A DNA stretch of 7,510 nt from Methanocorpusculum sp. (GCA_030539595.1 JAUNXW010000077.1:1-7510), one strand, 5' to 3'; counted from the stretch's first letter, positions 1 through 6,288 are shown. The notes: generated by a model not told the origin, from the sequence alone. Made by a program: numbers and translations.

Positions 1-26
1 CGCCTTCGGCTATCGCCTCAGCCAAT

Positions 27-199
27 TCGCTCCCTCGCTTGAAAAATGCTGCCGTAAATAGTTGATTTAGTGAATACAAATTAACTTAGTGACGGCAGCA
101 TTTGTGCAAATCGAAGATTTGCCAAATTTGCAAGTCTATGACTTGCAAACTTTTTCAAGTGAAGTCGCGATTTAACCCGAGCGATGAGCGAGGGTGCGA
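27..199. repeat. Nested inverted-repeat (cloverleaf-like) non-coding element
   Basis: Several dyads nest inside one another. An outer pair, 27-39 with 187-199, is complementary at 12 of 13 positions (TCGCTCCCTCGCT against AGCGAGGGTGCGA). Inside it, CTTGAAAAA (38-46) pairs perfectly with TTTTTCAAG (151-159). Within that lie three arms: AAATGCTGCCGT (44-55) with ACGGCAGCATTT (92-103), whose loop holds a secondary pair 61-68/78-85; GCAAATC (106-112) with GATTTGC (116-122) around a GAA loop; and TTTGCAAGTC (127-136) with GACTTGCAAA (140-149) around a TAT loop. Adjacent stems share 2-3 bases, so not every base pair can form at once. No coding potential is evident. It could be a structured RNA, a palindromic interspersed repeat, or the end of a mobile element. 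The left border may lie outside the window. Confidence 0.7.
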
Positions 200-229
200 C
201 TGAACGCCGGAAAAATGCGATTGCCGAGA

Positions 230-247
230 GATTTGCGTAGATTTGCG
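230..247. repeat. Short tandem repeat of GATTTGCG with 10-bp period
   Basis: GATTTGCG occurs at 230-237 and again at 240-247, a 10-bp period. It lies in the non-coding stretch between the nested dyads and the next repeat module. The motif resembles the GATTTGC arm at 116-122, so it may be degenerate material of the same repeat family. Nothing else is recognisable between about 200 and 310. Confidence 0.4.
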
Positions 248-309
248 GTTCTTTCTTAACCTCATAAATTCCTACCAACGCTGAGTGGAGTGATAAACGG
301 AGCGAAGCC

Positions 310-357
310 CCAAGTTAGTCGAAATAAAACCAATAAATAAAAATTAGCGAAGTACTG
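310..357 (+). repeat. Interspersed repeat module, copy 1
   Basis: The 18-mer AAAAATTAGCGAAGTACT at 339-356 is found as a perfect reverse complement at 7475-7492. Upstream of it, AAGTTAGTCGAAA (about 312-324) resembles the AACTTAGTCTAAA part of the right-edge copy. Copy 1 therefore looks like the same unit interrupted by about 15 extra A/T-rich bases. Downstream similarity (an AGCAAG motif) continues weakly. It is non-coding. Confidence 0.6.
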
Positions 358-403
358 TAAGAGCAAGCCGAAGTCTGGAGAGTGTCTTTCGTGGTGTAAC
401 GAA

Positions 404-419
404 TGTGTACACACTGCAG
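404..419. repeat. Adjacent perfect palindromes
   Basis: TGTGTACACA (404-413) is a perfect 10-bp palindrome, directly followed by the palindrome CTGCAG (414-419). A further odd palindrome, AGACTTAGTCT, lies at 424-434. They are downstream of the regulator gene on its transcribed strand and could fold in its 3' untranslated region. No function is assigned. Confidence 0.4.
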
Positions 420-425
420 CAGAAG

Positions 426-444
426 ACTTAGTCTAAAAAAATTA
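426..444 (+). repeat. 19-bp inverted flanking repeat, left copy
   Basis: ACTTAGTCTAAAAAAATTA at 426-444 is a perfect reverse complement of 7485-7503. The two copies enclose all six genes of the window, about 7.08 kb apart. In the right-edge copy this 19-mer runs straight into the AATTAGCGAAGTACT module, whereas here that module lies about 70 bp earlier at 339-356. An interspersed repeat family is thus more likely than simple transposon ends. The A-tract also supplies the T-tract terminator of the minus-strand regulator gene. Confidence 0.6.
435..441 (-). terminator. Probable T-tract terminator of the TetR-type gene
   Basis: On the minus strand a run of seven T (complement of A 435-441) occurs about 16 bases after the stop codon of the regulator. 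An oligo-T tract without a GC-rich stem is the usual archaeal intrinsic termination signal. The tract lies within the 426-444 repeat. Confidence 0.45.
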
Positions 445-457
445 TAGATTATAAAAC

Positions 458-1078
458 TCAGTTCCTTCCTCCCAACGCAAACCTCATTCTTGTCCCGGTC
501 ACATGGTCATTAACAGAAGTCTTGAGGTTATTAATAATCTCCTGAGGAGTTCCAGAAACCTCGCCTCTGATATACCCTTCAATAAATCCCGAAATCGCGT
601 ATGTATAAAATGTAGTCAGGTAATCCGCATAACCCTTAAGATAGTCTGTATTTTCTCCGTCAACCTCTTTATTTTCAAAAATTATTTTGCCGTATTCCAT
701 AATAACACCGCGAACACCTTCTTCCAAATCCGCCTTAATAAAATCCTTAAGAATCTCGCGCTCAACAGAATTCAGAGTACACAGACACACTTCCTTATTC
801 TTATCCACATACTCAAAAACCTTGAGCATCTTCTCTTCCCAAGAACGTTTCTCCGGGGTAAGAACAAATTTATTGATGGCTTCATCCTGATACATCCACC
901 GCACAAGAGCGTACACATCCTCAAAATGATAATAGAAAGTCTGACGGTGAAGACCGCACTTGTCTGTAATCTCCTTTACAGTAATAGAATTGAGCGATTT
1001 ATCAGCCATCAGCTTTTTCAAAGAAGCCGCCAGCATCTTTTTTGTAATGTCGCTGTGAAGAGCAGTATTTTGCACCAT
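458..1078 (-). CDS. TetR/AcrR-family transcriptional regulator (DhaS-like)
   Basis: This is a 206-residue one-component repressor, probably the local regulator of the divergent export operon. The N-terminal helix-turn-helix spans about residues 12-54 and ends in the TetR hallmark TVKEITDKCGLHRQTFYYHF (32-51). The C-terminal ligand-binding half (about 75-190) is helical and most resembles the TetR_C_8/DhaS-like type; this is a family impression, not a search. The open frame extends upstream to 1243, but the ATG at 1078 is preferred. The homologous part begins there, the extra 55 residues would run across the divergent promoter into the pump's start, and a TATA-like box lies at 1104-1111, about 30 bp upstream, as expected for a near-leaderless transcript. 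The ligand is unknown. TetR repressors beside pumps are commonly de-repressed by the exported compound. Confidence 0.9.
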   Translation of the reverse strand: MVQNTALHSDITKKMLAASLKKLMADKSLNSITVKEITDKCGLHRQTFYYHFEDVYALVRWMYQDEAINKFVLTPEKRSWEEKMLKVFEYVDKNKEVCLCTLNSVEREILKDFIKADLEEGVRGVIMEYGKIIFENKEVDGENTDYLKGYADYLTTFYTYAISGFIEGYIRGEVSGTPQEIINNLKTSVNDHVTGTRMRFALGGRN

Positions 1079-1090
1079 GTTGTATACATG
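1076..1090. promoter_or_regulatory. Candidate operator over the regulator start codon
   Basis: CATGT (1076-1080) and ACATG (1086-1090) form a perfect inverted repeat with a 5-bp spacer; the core contains the palindrome TGTATACA (1081-1088). It covers the regulator's ATG and its expected transcription start. A repressor bound here would block initiation, so autoregulation is a reasonable inference. The half-sites differ from those at 1162-1182. Confidence 0.35.
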
Positions 1091-1103
1091 TCTAAAATTA
1101 ATC

Positions 1104-1111
1104 CTATAAAA
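1104..1111 (-). promoter_or_regulatory. TATA-like box of the TetR-type gene
   Basis: Read on the minus strand this is TTTTATAG, preceded by a purine-rich AAGG-type stretch that could act as a BRE. Its centre is about 30 bp upstream of the ATG at 1078. Transcription would then start about 3 bases before the ATG, giving an almost leaderless mRNA. No Shine-Dalgarno sequence is seen. Confidence 0.45.
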
Positions 1112-1161
1112 CCTTGCGGGATGCAAACTATTATTAACAACATATTTAGACGCTTGTTTAA

Positions 1162-1193
1162 TTTTGTAAAAAAAGTACAAAACGTTTATTTTG
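1162..1193. promoter_or_regulatory. Candidate TetR operator(s) in the divergent promoter
   Basis: TTTTGTA (1162-1168) and TACAAAA (1176-1182) form a perfect 7-7-7 inverted repeat. The right half-site is reused in a second dyad, CAAAA (1178-1182) with TTTTG (1189-1193), flanked by GTA and ATAC. The cluster lies just upstream of the pump gene's TATA/BRE region and about 85-115 bp from the regulator's start. Symmetric sites of this size fit a TetR dimer. Binding is inferred from position and symmetry only. Confidence 0.45.
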
Positions 1194-1201
1194 ATACCGA
1201 T

Positions 1202-1217
1202 AATATAACAATATATT
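1202..1217 (+). promoter_or_regulatory. TATA-like region of the export operon
   Basis: The overlapping A/T boxes AATATAAC (1202-1209) and ATATATT (1211-1217) lie 21-36 bp before the ATG at 1238. Using the first box, transcription would start near 1232 and leave only a few untranslated bases. The only ribosome-binding candidate, GGAAG at about 1224-1228, is weak, so near-leaderless translation is likely. Confidence 0.45.
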
Positions 1218-1237
1218 CTGTCTGGAAGTTGTAAAAT

Positions 1238-3310
1238 ATGCATTGGGCTGAGTTAATAATCGACAAAAGAAAAATTGTGGTCGGGGTAATCCTTGCAATA
1301 GCTGTGATATGCATATTTTTAATGCAGGGCGTTTCGGTCAACTACAACATGGTTGACTACCTCCCCGAAGACGCAGGCTCAACCATAGCCCTTGACGTCC
1401 TCGACAACGAATACCCGGGCGGCGTTCCAAACGCAAGAGTGATGGTCTACAACGTCACAATTCCCGAGGCCCTTGAACTGAAAGAAAAAATATCTGAAGT
1501 TGAAGGCGTCAATGAAGTTTTGTGGCTTGATGATGCCGTATCGCTTGAAGTCCCAATAGAAACGCTTGATGCGGACGTGGTGGACGACTACTACATTGAC
1601 GAAACAGCTTTGTTTACCCTGACGCTTGATGAAGTCACAGGGCGCGACGCGGTAAAGAAAGTTAAAGCCGTAGTCGGTGAAGATTCTGCAATGTCGGGTC
1701 AGACCGTAAGCTCAGCTTTCTCCGGCGACACACTCGGCTCTGACCTTCAGAAAATTCTGATAATAGCCTTCCCTGTAATTCTCATAATCCTCTTGTTTAC
1801 CACAAGGTCATGGTTTGAACCAATATTATTCCTATTCACAATAGGCGTTGCAATGGTAATCAACATGGGAACGAACATCATGTTCGGCGAAATCTCATTC
1901 GTAACCAAAGGAATTGCCTCGCTGTTACAGCTCGCAATAGCCATCGACTATGCAATTTTCCTGCTTCACCGTTTCGGTGAATACACAGCAAAAGGAATGG
2001 CTGTCAAAGAGGCTATGAAAACCGCAATGCAGAAGTCGCTTACATCAATTTGGGCAAGCGGTCTTACTGCGGCAATGGGATTCGTTGCTTTAACTGTAAT
2101 GCGCTTAAAGATAGGTCCGGATATAGGCTGGGTAATGGTGAAAGCCATTTTAATCAGTCTTATCTGCGTATTCACACTGCTCCCGGCACTTACGGTTCTA
2201 TGTCACAAGCTCATAGAAAAAACAGAACATCGTCCGCTTACACCCGACTTCAAAAAAATATCCAAGTTAATCAGAAAATACTGCGTGCCGTGCCTTGTGA
2301 TTATGCTTGTTATTCTCGTCCCGTCGGTTCTTGCCGTAACTAACAACAGTTATGTCTACTTTGACATTTTCAACGACCAGAGAACAATCATCGGTCAGGA
2401 CACAACAGCCATAAAAGAAAAATTCGGAGATTTCTCGTCGCTGGTACTGATGGTGGAAAACGGAAACGCCGCTTACGAAAAGCAGGTACTGACGGAAATT
2501 GAGGATATTGCGATAGTCACGGGAGTTCTTTCCTACAGCAAGACCGTAGGGTCTGAAATTCCGGAAGAATATGTACCGCCCGATACTCTATCAAAACTTG
2601 TTTCGGACAACTACACGCGCTACGTAATTACAGTAGATTCAACGCTTGAAGCGCCCGAATCGTTTGCGGCGATTGAGACCTTAAGGGCAATCGGTGAAAA
2701 ATATTATCCGGGCAACTGGTATCTTGCCGGAGAAATAGCCAACGCTTACGATATGAAGACCTGCGTGAAAGAGGATGATATACTCGTAAACCTTATTGCA
2801 GTCGGCTCAATCTTCCTCGTCCTGATGCTTGTATTCCGGTCGGTCTCTATTCCGGTAATTCTTGTGATTGTCATTGAAGCGGCAATCTGGATTAACTGCG
2901 GAGTTCCCTACTTCATGGGAGATCAGATGTTCTATATCACCCGCATGGTTATTTTTGCCCTGCAGCTTGGGGCAACGGTAGACTACGGGATATTGTTCAT
3001 GTCGCGGTATCTTGAAAACCGGCGCGAGTTCGGCAAGAAAGAATCTCTGGAAAATACTGTCTCGACAGCGTCAATTTCAATTCTGACGTCTGCTGCGATT
3101 CTGTTTGCTTCCGGACTGATTCTTGCGCTGATATCTTCAAACGCTTTGTTAAGTGAAGTAGGGCTTTTCATCGGAAGAGGGGCACTGCTTTCAATTATCG
3201 GAGTACTGTTTGTATTGCCCGCACTGCTGATGATATTTGATAAACTTATAGAAAAAACAACACTGCATGCTAAATTTGCTCCCGACAACACCAAAGGGGT
3301 AGGATTATGA
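1238..3310 (+). CDS. MMPL/RND-superfamily exporter (HAE3-like)
   Basis: A 690-residue integral membrane transporter with the duplicated RND architecture. TM1 is at about 13-30, followed by an extracytoplasmic loop (about 35-168), then TM2-6 (about 172-322). The second half repeats this with TM7 (about 350-367), a second loop (about 370-512), and TM8-12 (about 515-667). Both halves keep the family's TM4/TM10 Asp-Tyr pair, in LAIAIDYAIFLLHR (D237-Y238) and LGATVDYGILFMSR (D582-Y583); in related pumps these residues couple proton flow to export. The loops are short compared with AcrB-type pumps, and the length fits YdfJ/HAE3-type MMPL proteins. The ATG at 1238 is supported by the TATA boxes upstream and by TM1 starting soon after. 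The stop overlaps the next gene's start (ATGA), so translational coupling is likely. The substrate is unknown; lipids, hydrophobic compounds or envelope components are family-level possibilities. Confidence 0.92.
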   Translation: MHWAELIIDKRKIVVGVILAIAVICIFLMQGVSVNYNMVDYLPEDAGSTIALDVLDNEYPGGVPNARVMVYNVTIPEALELKEKISEVEGVNEVLWLDDAVSLEVPIETLDADVVDDYYIDETALFTLTLDEVTGRDAVKKVKAVVGEDSAMSGQTVSSAFSGDTLGSDLQKILIIAFPVILIILLFTTRSWFEPILFLFTIGVAMVINMGTNIMFGEISFVTKGIASLLQLAIAIDYAIFLLHRFGEYTAKGMAVKEAMKTAMQKSLTSIWASGLTAAMGFVALTVMRLKIGPDIGWVMVKAILISLICVFTLLPALTVLCHKLIEKTEHRPLTPDFKKISKLIRKYCVPCLVIMLVILVPSVLAVTNNSYVYFDIFNDQRTIIGQDTTAIKEKFGDFSSLVLMVENGNAAYEKQVLTEIEDIAIVTGVLSYSKTVGSEIPEEYVPPDTLSKLVSDNYTRYVITVDSTLEAPESFAAIETLRAIGEKYYPGNWYLAGEIANAYDMKTCVKEDDILVNLIAVGSIFLVLMLVFRSVSIPVILVIVIEAAIWINCGVPYFMGDQMFYITRMVIFALQLGATVDYGILFMSRYLENRREFGKKESLENTVSTASISILTSAAILFASGLILALISSNALLSEVGLFIGRGALLSIIGVLFVLPALLMIFDKLIEKTTLHAKFAPDNTKGVGL

Positions 3311-4623
3311 AAACCAATGTAAAAATAATAATAACTGTATTACTGCTGATAGCTCTTGCAGTCTCGCCCGTTTCGGCTTCGACCGAAAAGGAAGAGGTTG
3401 TATATGTCAATCTTGAGAATAACGGAGACGTTAGAGACGTCTATGCGGTAAATATTTTTGAACTGAGAGAGGCCGGAACAATCACCGATTACGGAAATTA
3501 CCGTTCGGTCAAAAATCTTCTGACGACCGATCCGATTAATGTCAACGGAGATATGATTACGGTAAACACCGGTTCGGGAAAATTCTACTATGAGGGAACT
3601 CTGGGTAAAGCTGATGTTCCTTGGGATGTAAATATCAGATATTTCTTAAACGGTGTTGAATATTATCCAAGCGCTATGGGAGGTAAAAGCGGAGACCTTG
3701 AGATAAGAATTTCTCTTGCTAAGAATCCGAATGTTGATGAGGCATTCTATAAAAATTTCGCTGTGATGATGACTGTTACGCTTGATTCTAATAAGTGCAG
3801 AAATATTATTTCAGATGGGGCAACAATTGCCGATGTCGGAGCAGACAAACAGTTGTCATATACTGTGATGCCGGATAAGGGACTTGAGTCTTCGATATAT
3901 TCGGATGTTATAGATTTTGAGATGGATGCAATCAGTATCAACGGAGTGAGACTTTCTATGGAGTTCGATGTTGATACCGAGGAGATGGAGACCGACCTTA
4001 CCGATTTGGAAGATGCTATTGTTGACCTTGACGATGGAGTTAAGAGCCTGAAAGAAGCAGCGTTTACATTGAAGGCGGGAGCGGATTCTGTCGGCGGCGG
4101 AGCACAGACACTCAGCAGCGGACTTAATACACTTGATACAAAAGGAGCTCAGTTAAGAGCGGCTGCCGAGAAATTAAATCAATCAGCACTATATATAACA
4201 GAACCTCTTGGAAGTAACGTTTCAAATTTCTGTACTGCTGTTATTCAGTACACAAGGGGAGTTTCGTCTGCAAGTGCCGGTGCTTCACAGTTATCATCGG
4301 GAACCGGAAAACTATCGCTTGGAGCATATTCTCTTGCTCTTGCTGTCGGTGATTTATACGAAGGAACAAACGAACTCCGCGACAATACAACAGGTCTGTC
4401 TGATGAACTCAACGACAAGCTCGATGAAATTCTCGACCCTCTAAGAGGTATCGGAGACCCAACCGTTTCGTTTGTCTCATCCAAAAACACGGATGTTAAA
4501 ATGGTTCAGTTTGTAATGCACACAGACGCAATAGAAAAACCCGAAGAACCAACACCTGCACCCGAACCGGAAGAAGAACTCAACTTCTTCCAGAGAATAC
4601 TCAGGCTCTTTGGGTTATACTAA
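3307..4623 (+). CDS. Secreted X-X-X-Leu-X-X-Gly heptad-repeat protein, pump partner
   Basis: A 438-residue exported protein. Residues 1-24 are a Sec-type signal peptide (Lys-rich start, hydrophobic 6-20, likely cut at VSA/S). Residues about 30-225 form a beta-rich globular domain. Two blocks of xxxLxxG-like heptads follow, at about 230-295 (LDDG, LKAG, LSSG) and about 321-372 (LSSG, LSLG, LYEG). A conserved-looking segment lies at about 387-412, then a Pro/Glu linker (411-424) and an amphipathic tail ending FFQRILRLFGLY. No other membrane segment is seen. Proteins of this type, related to YhgE/Pip heptad regions, are commonly encoded after MMPL pumps in Firmicutes. The ATG at 3307 overlaps the pump's stop by 4 bp, so the two are almost certainly one operon. 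A role as extracytoplasmic adaptor or substrate-delivery partner is inference. Confidence 0.82.
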   Translation: MKTNVKIIITVLLLIALAVSPVSASTEKEEVVYVNLENNGDVRDVYAVNIFELREAGTITDYGNYRSVKNLLTTDPINVNGDMITVNTGSGKFYYEGTLGKADVPWDVNIRYFLNGVEYYPSAMGGKSGDLEIRISLAKNPNVDEAFYKNFAVMMTVTLDSNKCRNIISDGATIADVGADKQLSYTVMPDKGLESSIYSDVIDFEMDAISINGVRLSMEFDVDTEEMETDLTDLEDAIVDLDDGVKSLKEAAFTLKAGADSVGGGAQTLSSGLNTLDTKGAQLRAAAEKLNQSALYITEPLGSNVSNFCTAVIQYTRGVSSASAGASQLSSGTGKLSLGAYSLALAVGDLYEGTNELRDNTTGLSDELNDKLDEILDPLRGIGDPTVSFVSSKNTDVKMVQFVMHTDAIEKPEEPTPAPEPEEELNFFQRILRLFGLY

Positions 4624-4630
4624 TTTTTTT
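4624..4630 (+). terminator. T7 tract directly after the export operon
   Basis: Seven T follow the TAA stop codon with no gap. No stable hairpin precedes the tract, which fits archaeal oligo-U termination. The A/T-rich stretch at 4640-4660 continues the same character. Confidence 0.5.
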
Positions 4631-4694
4631 GTTCAACAGTGAATATTTATTATTTATTATAATGCGTAAGAAGAGCAAACACTTTGTCGACCAA

Positions 4695-4715
4695 AAAAGA
4701 TGAACTAAATCTTTT
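4695..4715. terminator. A/T hairpin between convergent genes
   Basis: AAAAGAT and ATCTTTT form a perfect 7-bp stem with a 7-base loop. The stem itself provides short T-tracts on both strands, so it could help end transcription from either side. It lies about 70 bp after the export operon's stop codon. The stem is A/T-rich and the assignment is tentative. Confidence 0.3.
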
Positions 4716-4871
4716 CGATGCAGTACAGCTGTTAGGGTGGTACTGAAAAATAAAAAAGCGCACCGCATAATAAAATCACCCAAGACAACACACAGGAGAT
4801 CATCATATCTCAACGAAATATTAGCTTACACAGAACGATTTTAAGCCGATTTAATCTTCGGCTAAGGTGTT

Positions 4872-4953
4872 TGTCTGAAAATAACCTTGATATCTGCGAA
4901 CAACCCCAAATTCATAAAAATAAGTCTGAATTGAAGTTATTTTCAATCAGACA
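4872..4953. repeat. Interrupted long inverted repeat
   Basis: TGTCTGAAAATAAC at 4872-4885 matches the reverse complement of 4936-4953 (GTTATTTTCAATCAGACA) across all 14 bases, apart from a 4-base insertion in the right arm. The arms are separated by 50 bp. Transcripts from the DUF1015 gene that read past its stop would carry this stem. Confidence 0.5.
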
Positions 4954-4974
4954 CGGATTAATCCAATCTTCAAT

Positions 4975-4980
4975 AAAAAA
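4975..4980 (-). terminator. T6 tract after the DUF1015 gene
   Basis: On the minus strand six T lie 14 bases beyond the TGA stop of the DUF1015 gene, and the palindrome and inverted repeat at 4872-4964 follow downstream. This is a plausible archaeal termination signal, though the tract is short. Confidence 0.4.
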
Positions 4981-4994
4981 TATCTGATGATTAC

Positions 4995-6251
4995 TCACTT
5001 AATCTCGTGAATAACCATACCCGACAAAAGTTTCGGCTCAAACCAAGTCGACTTGGGCGGCATAATCAACTCAGCGTCGGCAACATCAATAACCTGACGG
5101 GCTGTAACCGGCTGCATAATAAATGCCGCCGAAAACTCACCCGCATCCACTTCTTTGACAATATCTGCAAGCGGAGCAATTCCGCCGACAAAAGAAATTC
5201 TCGGATCTCCTCTCGGGTCAACTATCGCAAGCATATCATCCAGAACAAGATTCTGCAAAACTGAAACATCAAGCCGTTCAATAGCATCGGCTGACGGGTC
5301 AACAGGTCTTGTAAGTTCATACCACTGGCTCTCAAGGTAGAGATGAATCACATGGAAATCTTCGGACTTCTCAATTGCCGGAACAAAATTCTTCTTTGTA
5401 TCGACTTTTTTAATCGGCGTAATCTTAAATCTCAATGAAAGGTCTGAAAGGAACTGGTCGGCGTTAAGCCCCGCAAGGTCTCGAACAAGTCTGTGGTATC
5501 CGTATATTTTTACCGAATCGTGCGCAAACAAAACCGCCATAAACTTTTCCGCATCGGGTGTAAGTCTGTTTTCTGCAAGTCTGCGGTCGTAAACATTCGC
5601 AGAAGACTTCGCTCTGTGATGACCATCTGCTATGTAGAGATTTGGAATCTCCGCAAACATCTTCGTAATTTTTTCAATATCTGATGCATCGGTCACGCGA
5701 AATATCTTGTGAACGTTTCCGCTTTTTGAAACATAAACTCCGTCCGGGTTTTTTGAATCCGCTATGGCACACAAAGTTTTGTGCACAGAATTTTCATCCA
5801 TATAAAGAAGGAAAACCTGACCTGTGTGTGCGGAGACAGAATCAATATGGCGCGTTCTGTCCTCTTCCTTATCGTATCTTGTCAGCTCGTGCTTTTTGAT
5901 GATGTTCTTTTTGTATTCATCGACACTGACGCATGAAATCAGTCCTGTGTAGTCAGCGCCCGCAAGAGTGATTCTGTAAATGTAGTATGAGTCGCTGTTG
6001 TCTTCTTTGAAAAGCCCGTCGGCTTTCATTTTATCAAACATCTCAGCGGCACGTTCGTAAATTTTGTCGTCGTGAGGGTCTAAGTCCGGCAGTTCTGCGT
6101 CGGGTCTGATTACGCGCAGGAGTGATTTGTCGTTTGATTTTATTTCTTCTGCGGCTTCTTCCGCTGAAATCACGTCGTATGGAACAGACGGGACGAATTT
6201 ATAGGATTCTTCTGTAGGTCTCAAACCTTTGAAAGGATATATCGTAACCAT
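4995..6251 (-). CDS. DUF1015 family protein
   Basis: A 418-residue predicted cytoplasmic protein of the conserved DUF1015 (COG4198-type) family, near the family's usual length of about 400-420. Family hallmarks appear in order: the N-terminal IYPFKGLRPTEESYKFVPSV with PYDVIS (5-29); KKHELTRYDKEEDRTRHID (119-137); the signature YIADGHHRAKSS (206-217); and the C-terminal MPPKSTWFEPKLLSGMVIH (397-415). The biochemical role is not established. The gene often sits near serine-biosynthesis genes in bacteria, but none is present here. The DGHHR motif recalls ParB/sulfiredoxin-fold phosphotransferases, so a nucleotide- or phosphoserine-related activity is only a hypothesis. The open frame extends to 6332, but the ATG at 6251 is chosen because homology starts there and the extra 27 residues would overlap the rimI start. 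The gene is divergent from rimI across 37 bp. Confidence 0.9.
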   Translation of the reverse strand: MVTIYPFKGLRPTEESYKFVPSVPYDVISAEEAAEEIKSNDKSLLRVIRPDAELPDLDPHDDKIYERAAEMFDKMKADGLFKEDNSDSYYIYRITLAGADYTGLISCVSVDEYKKNIIKKHELTRYDKEEDRTRHIDSVSAHTGQVFLLYMDENSVHKTLCAIADSKNPDGVYVSKSGNVHKIFRVTDASDIEKITKMFAEIPNLYIADGHHRAKSSANVYDRRLAENRLTPDAEKFMAVLFAHDSVKIYGYHRLVRDLAGLNADQFLSDLSLRFKITPIKKVDTKKNFVPAIEKSEDFHVIHLYLESQWYELTRPVDPSADAIERLDVSVLQNLVLDDMLAIVDPRGDPRISFVGGIAPLADIVKEVDAGEFSAAFIMQPVTARQVIDVADAELIMPPKSTWFEPKLLSGMVIHEIK

Positions 6252-6288
6252 TGTAATATATTTGTTTGCGTCCAATAGTAGAAATAAG
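6252..6288. promoter_or_regulatory. Compact divergent promoter, DUF1015 / rimI
   Basis: Only 37 bp separate the two start codons. For rimI, AATATATTT (6255-6263) is a good TATA box centred 30 bp before ATG 6289. For the DUF1015 gene, the minus-strand CTTATTTC (6281-6288), about 30-37 bp before its ATG at 6251, is the weaker candidate. Each box thus abuts the other gene's start codon, and the two pre-initiation complexes would overlap. No Shine-Dalgarno sequence is seen for either gene. Confidence 0.5.

Larger units (their letters stand above)
4624..4994. other. 371-bp convergent intergenic region rich in dyads
   Basis: This region separates the 3' ends of the heptad-protein gene and the DUF1015 gene. 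I see no intact gene. It contains hairpin candidates: AAAAGAT/ATCTTTT (4695-4701/4709-4715), CAGTAC/GTACTG (4721-4726/4740-4745), GAGAT/ATCTC (4796-4800/4807-4811) and AGCCGA/TCGGCT (4844-4849/4858-4863). It also holds a long interrupted repeat (4872-4953) and the 10-bp palindrome GGATTAATCC (4955-4964). A frame from ATG 4662 is broken by TGA at 4701 and then stays open to TAA at 4842; it may be decayed coding DNA or chance. Confidence 0.6.

Noticed and set aside
106..149. CRISPR-like alternation of dyads
   Set aside because: The two hairpins differ in sequence and length, and there is no repeated unit with constant spacers and no cas gene.
81..278. Minus-strand open frame of 65 codons
   Set aside because: It lies across the nested inverted repeats, its low-complexity peptide reflects the repeats, and no family, promoter or ribosome-binding site is seen.
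503..1234. Plus-strand open frame of 243 codons opposite the TetR-type gene
   Set aside because: It is antisense to a clear TetR protein with an intact helix-turn-helix, and its own peptide has no recognisable domain.
4697..4746. Possible archaeal C/D box sRNA (GATGA near 4699, CTGA at 4743)
   Set aside because: The C box departs from consensus and no internal C'/D' pair is convincing; the spacing alone is not enough.
4601..4813. Minus-strand open frame of 70 codons in the convergent spacer
   Set aside because: It overlaps the 3' end of the heptad-protein gene, has mixed composition with no family resemblance, and crosses two hairpins.
6229..6288. Upstream ATG 6229 as the rimI start, adding 20 residues
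   Set aside because: It would place the start inside the DUF1015 coding region and upstream of the best TATA box; the added residues are not part of the GNAT domain.
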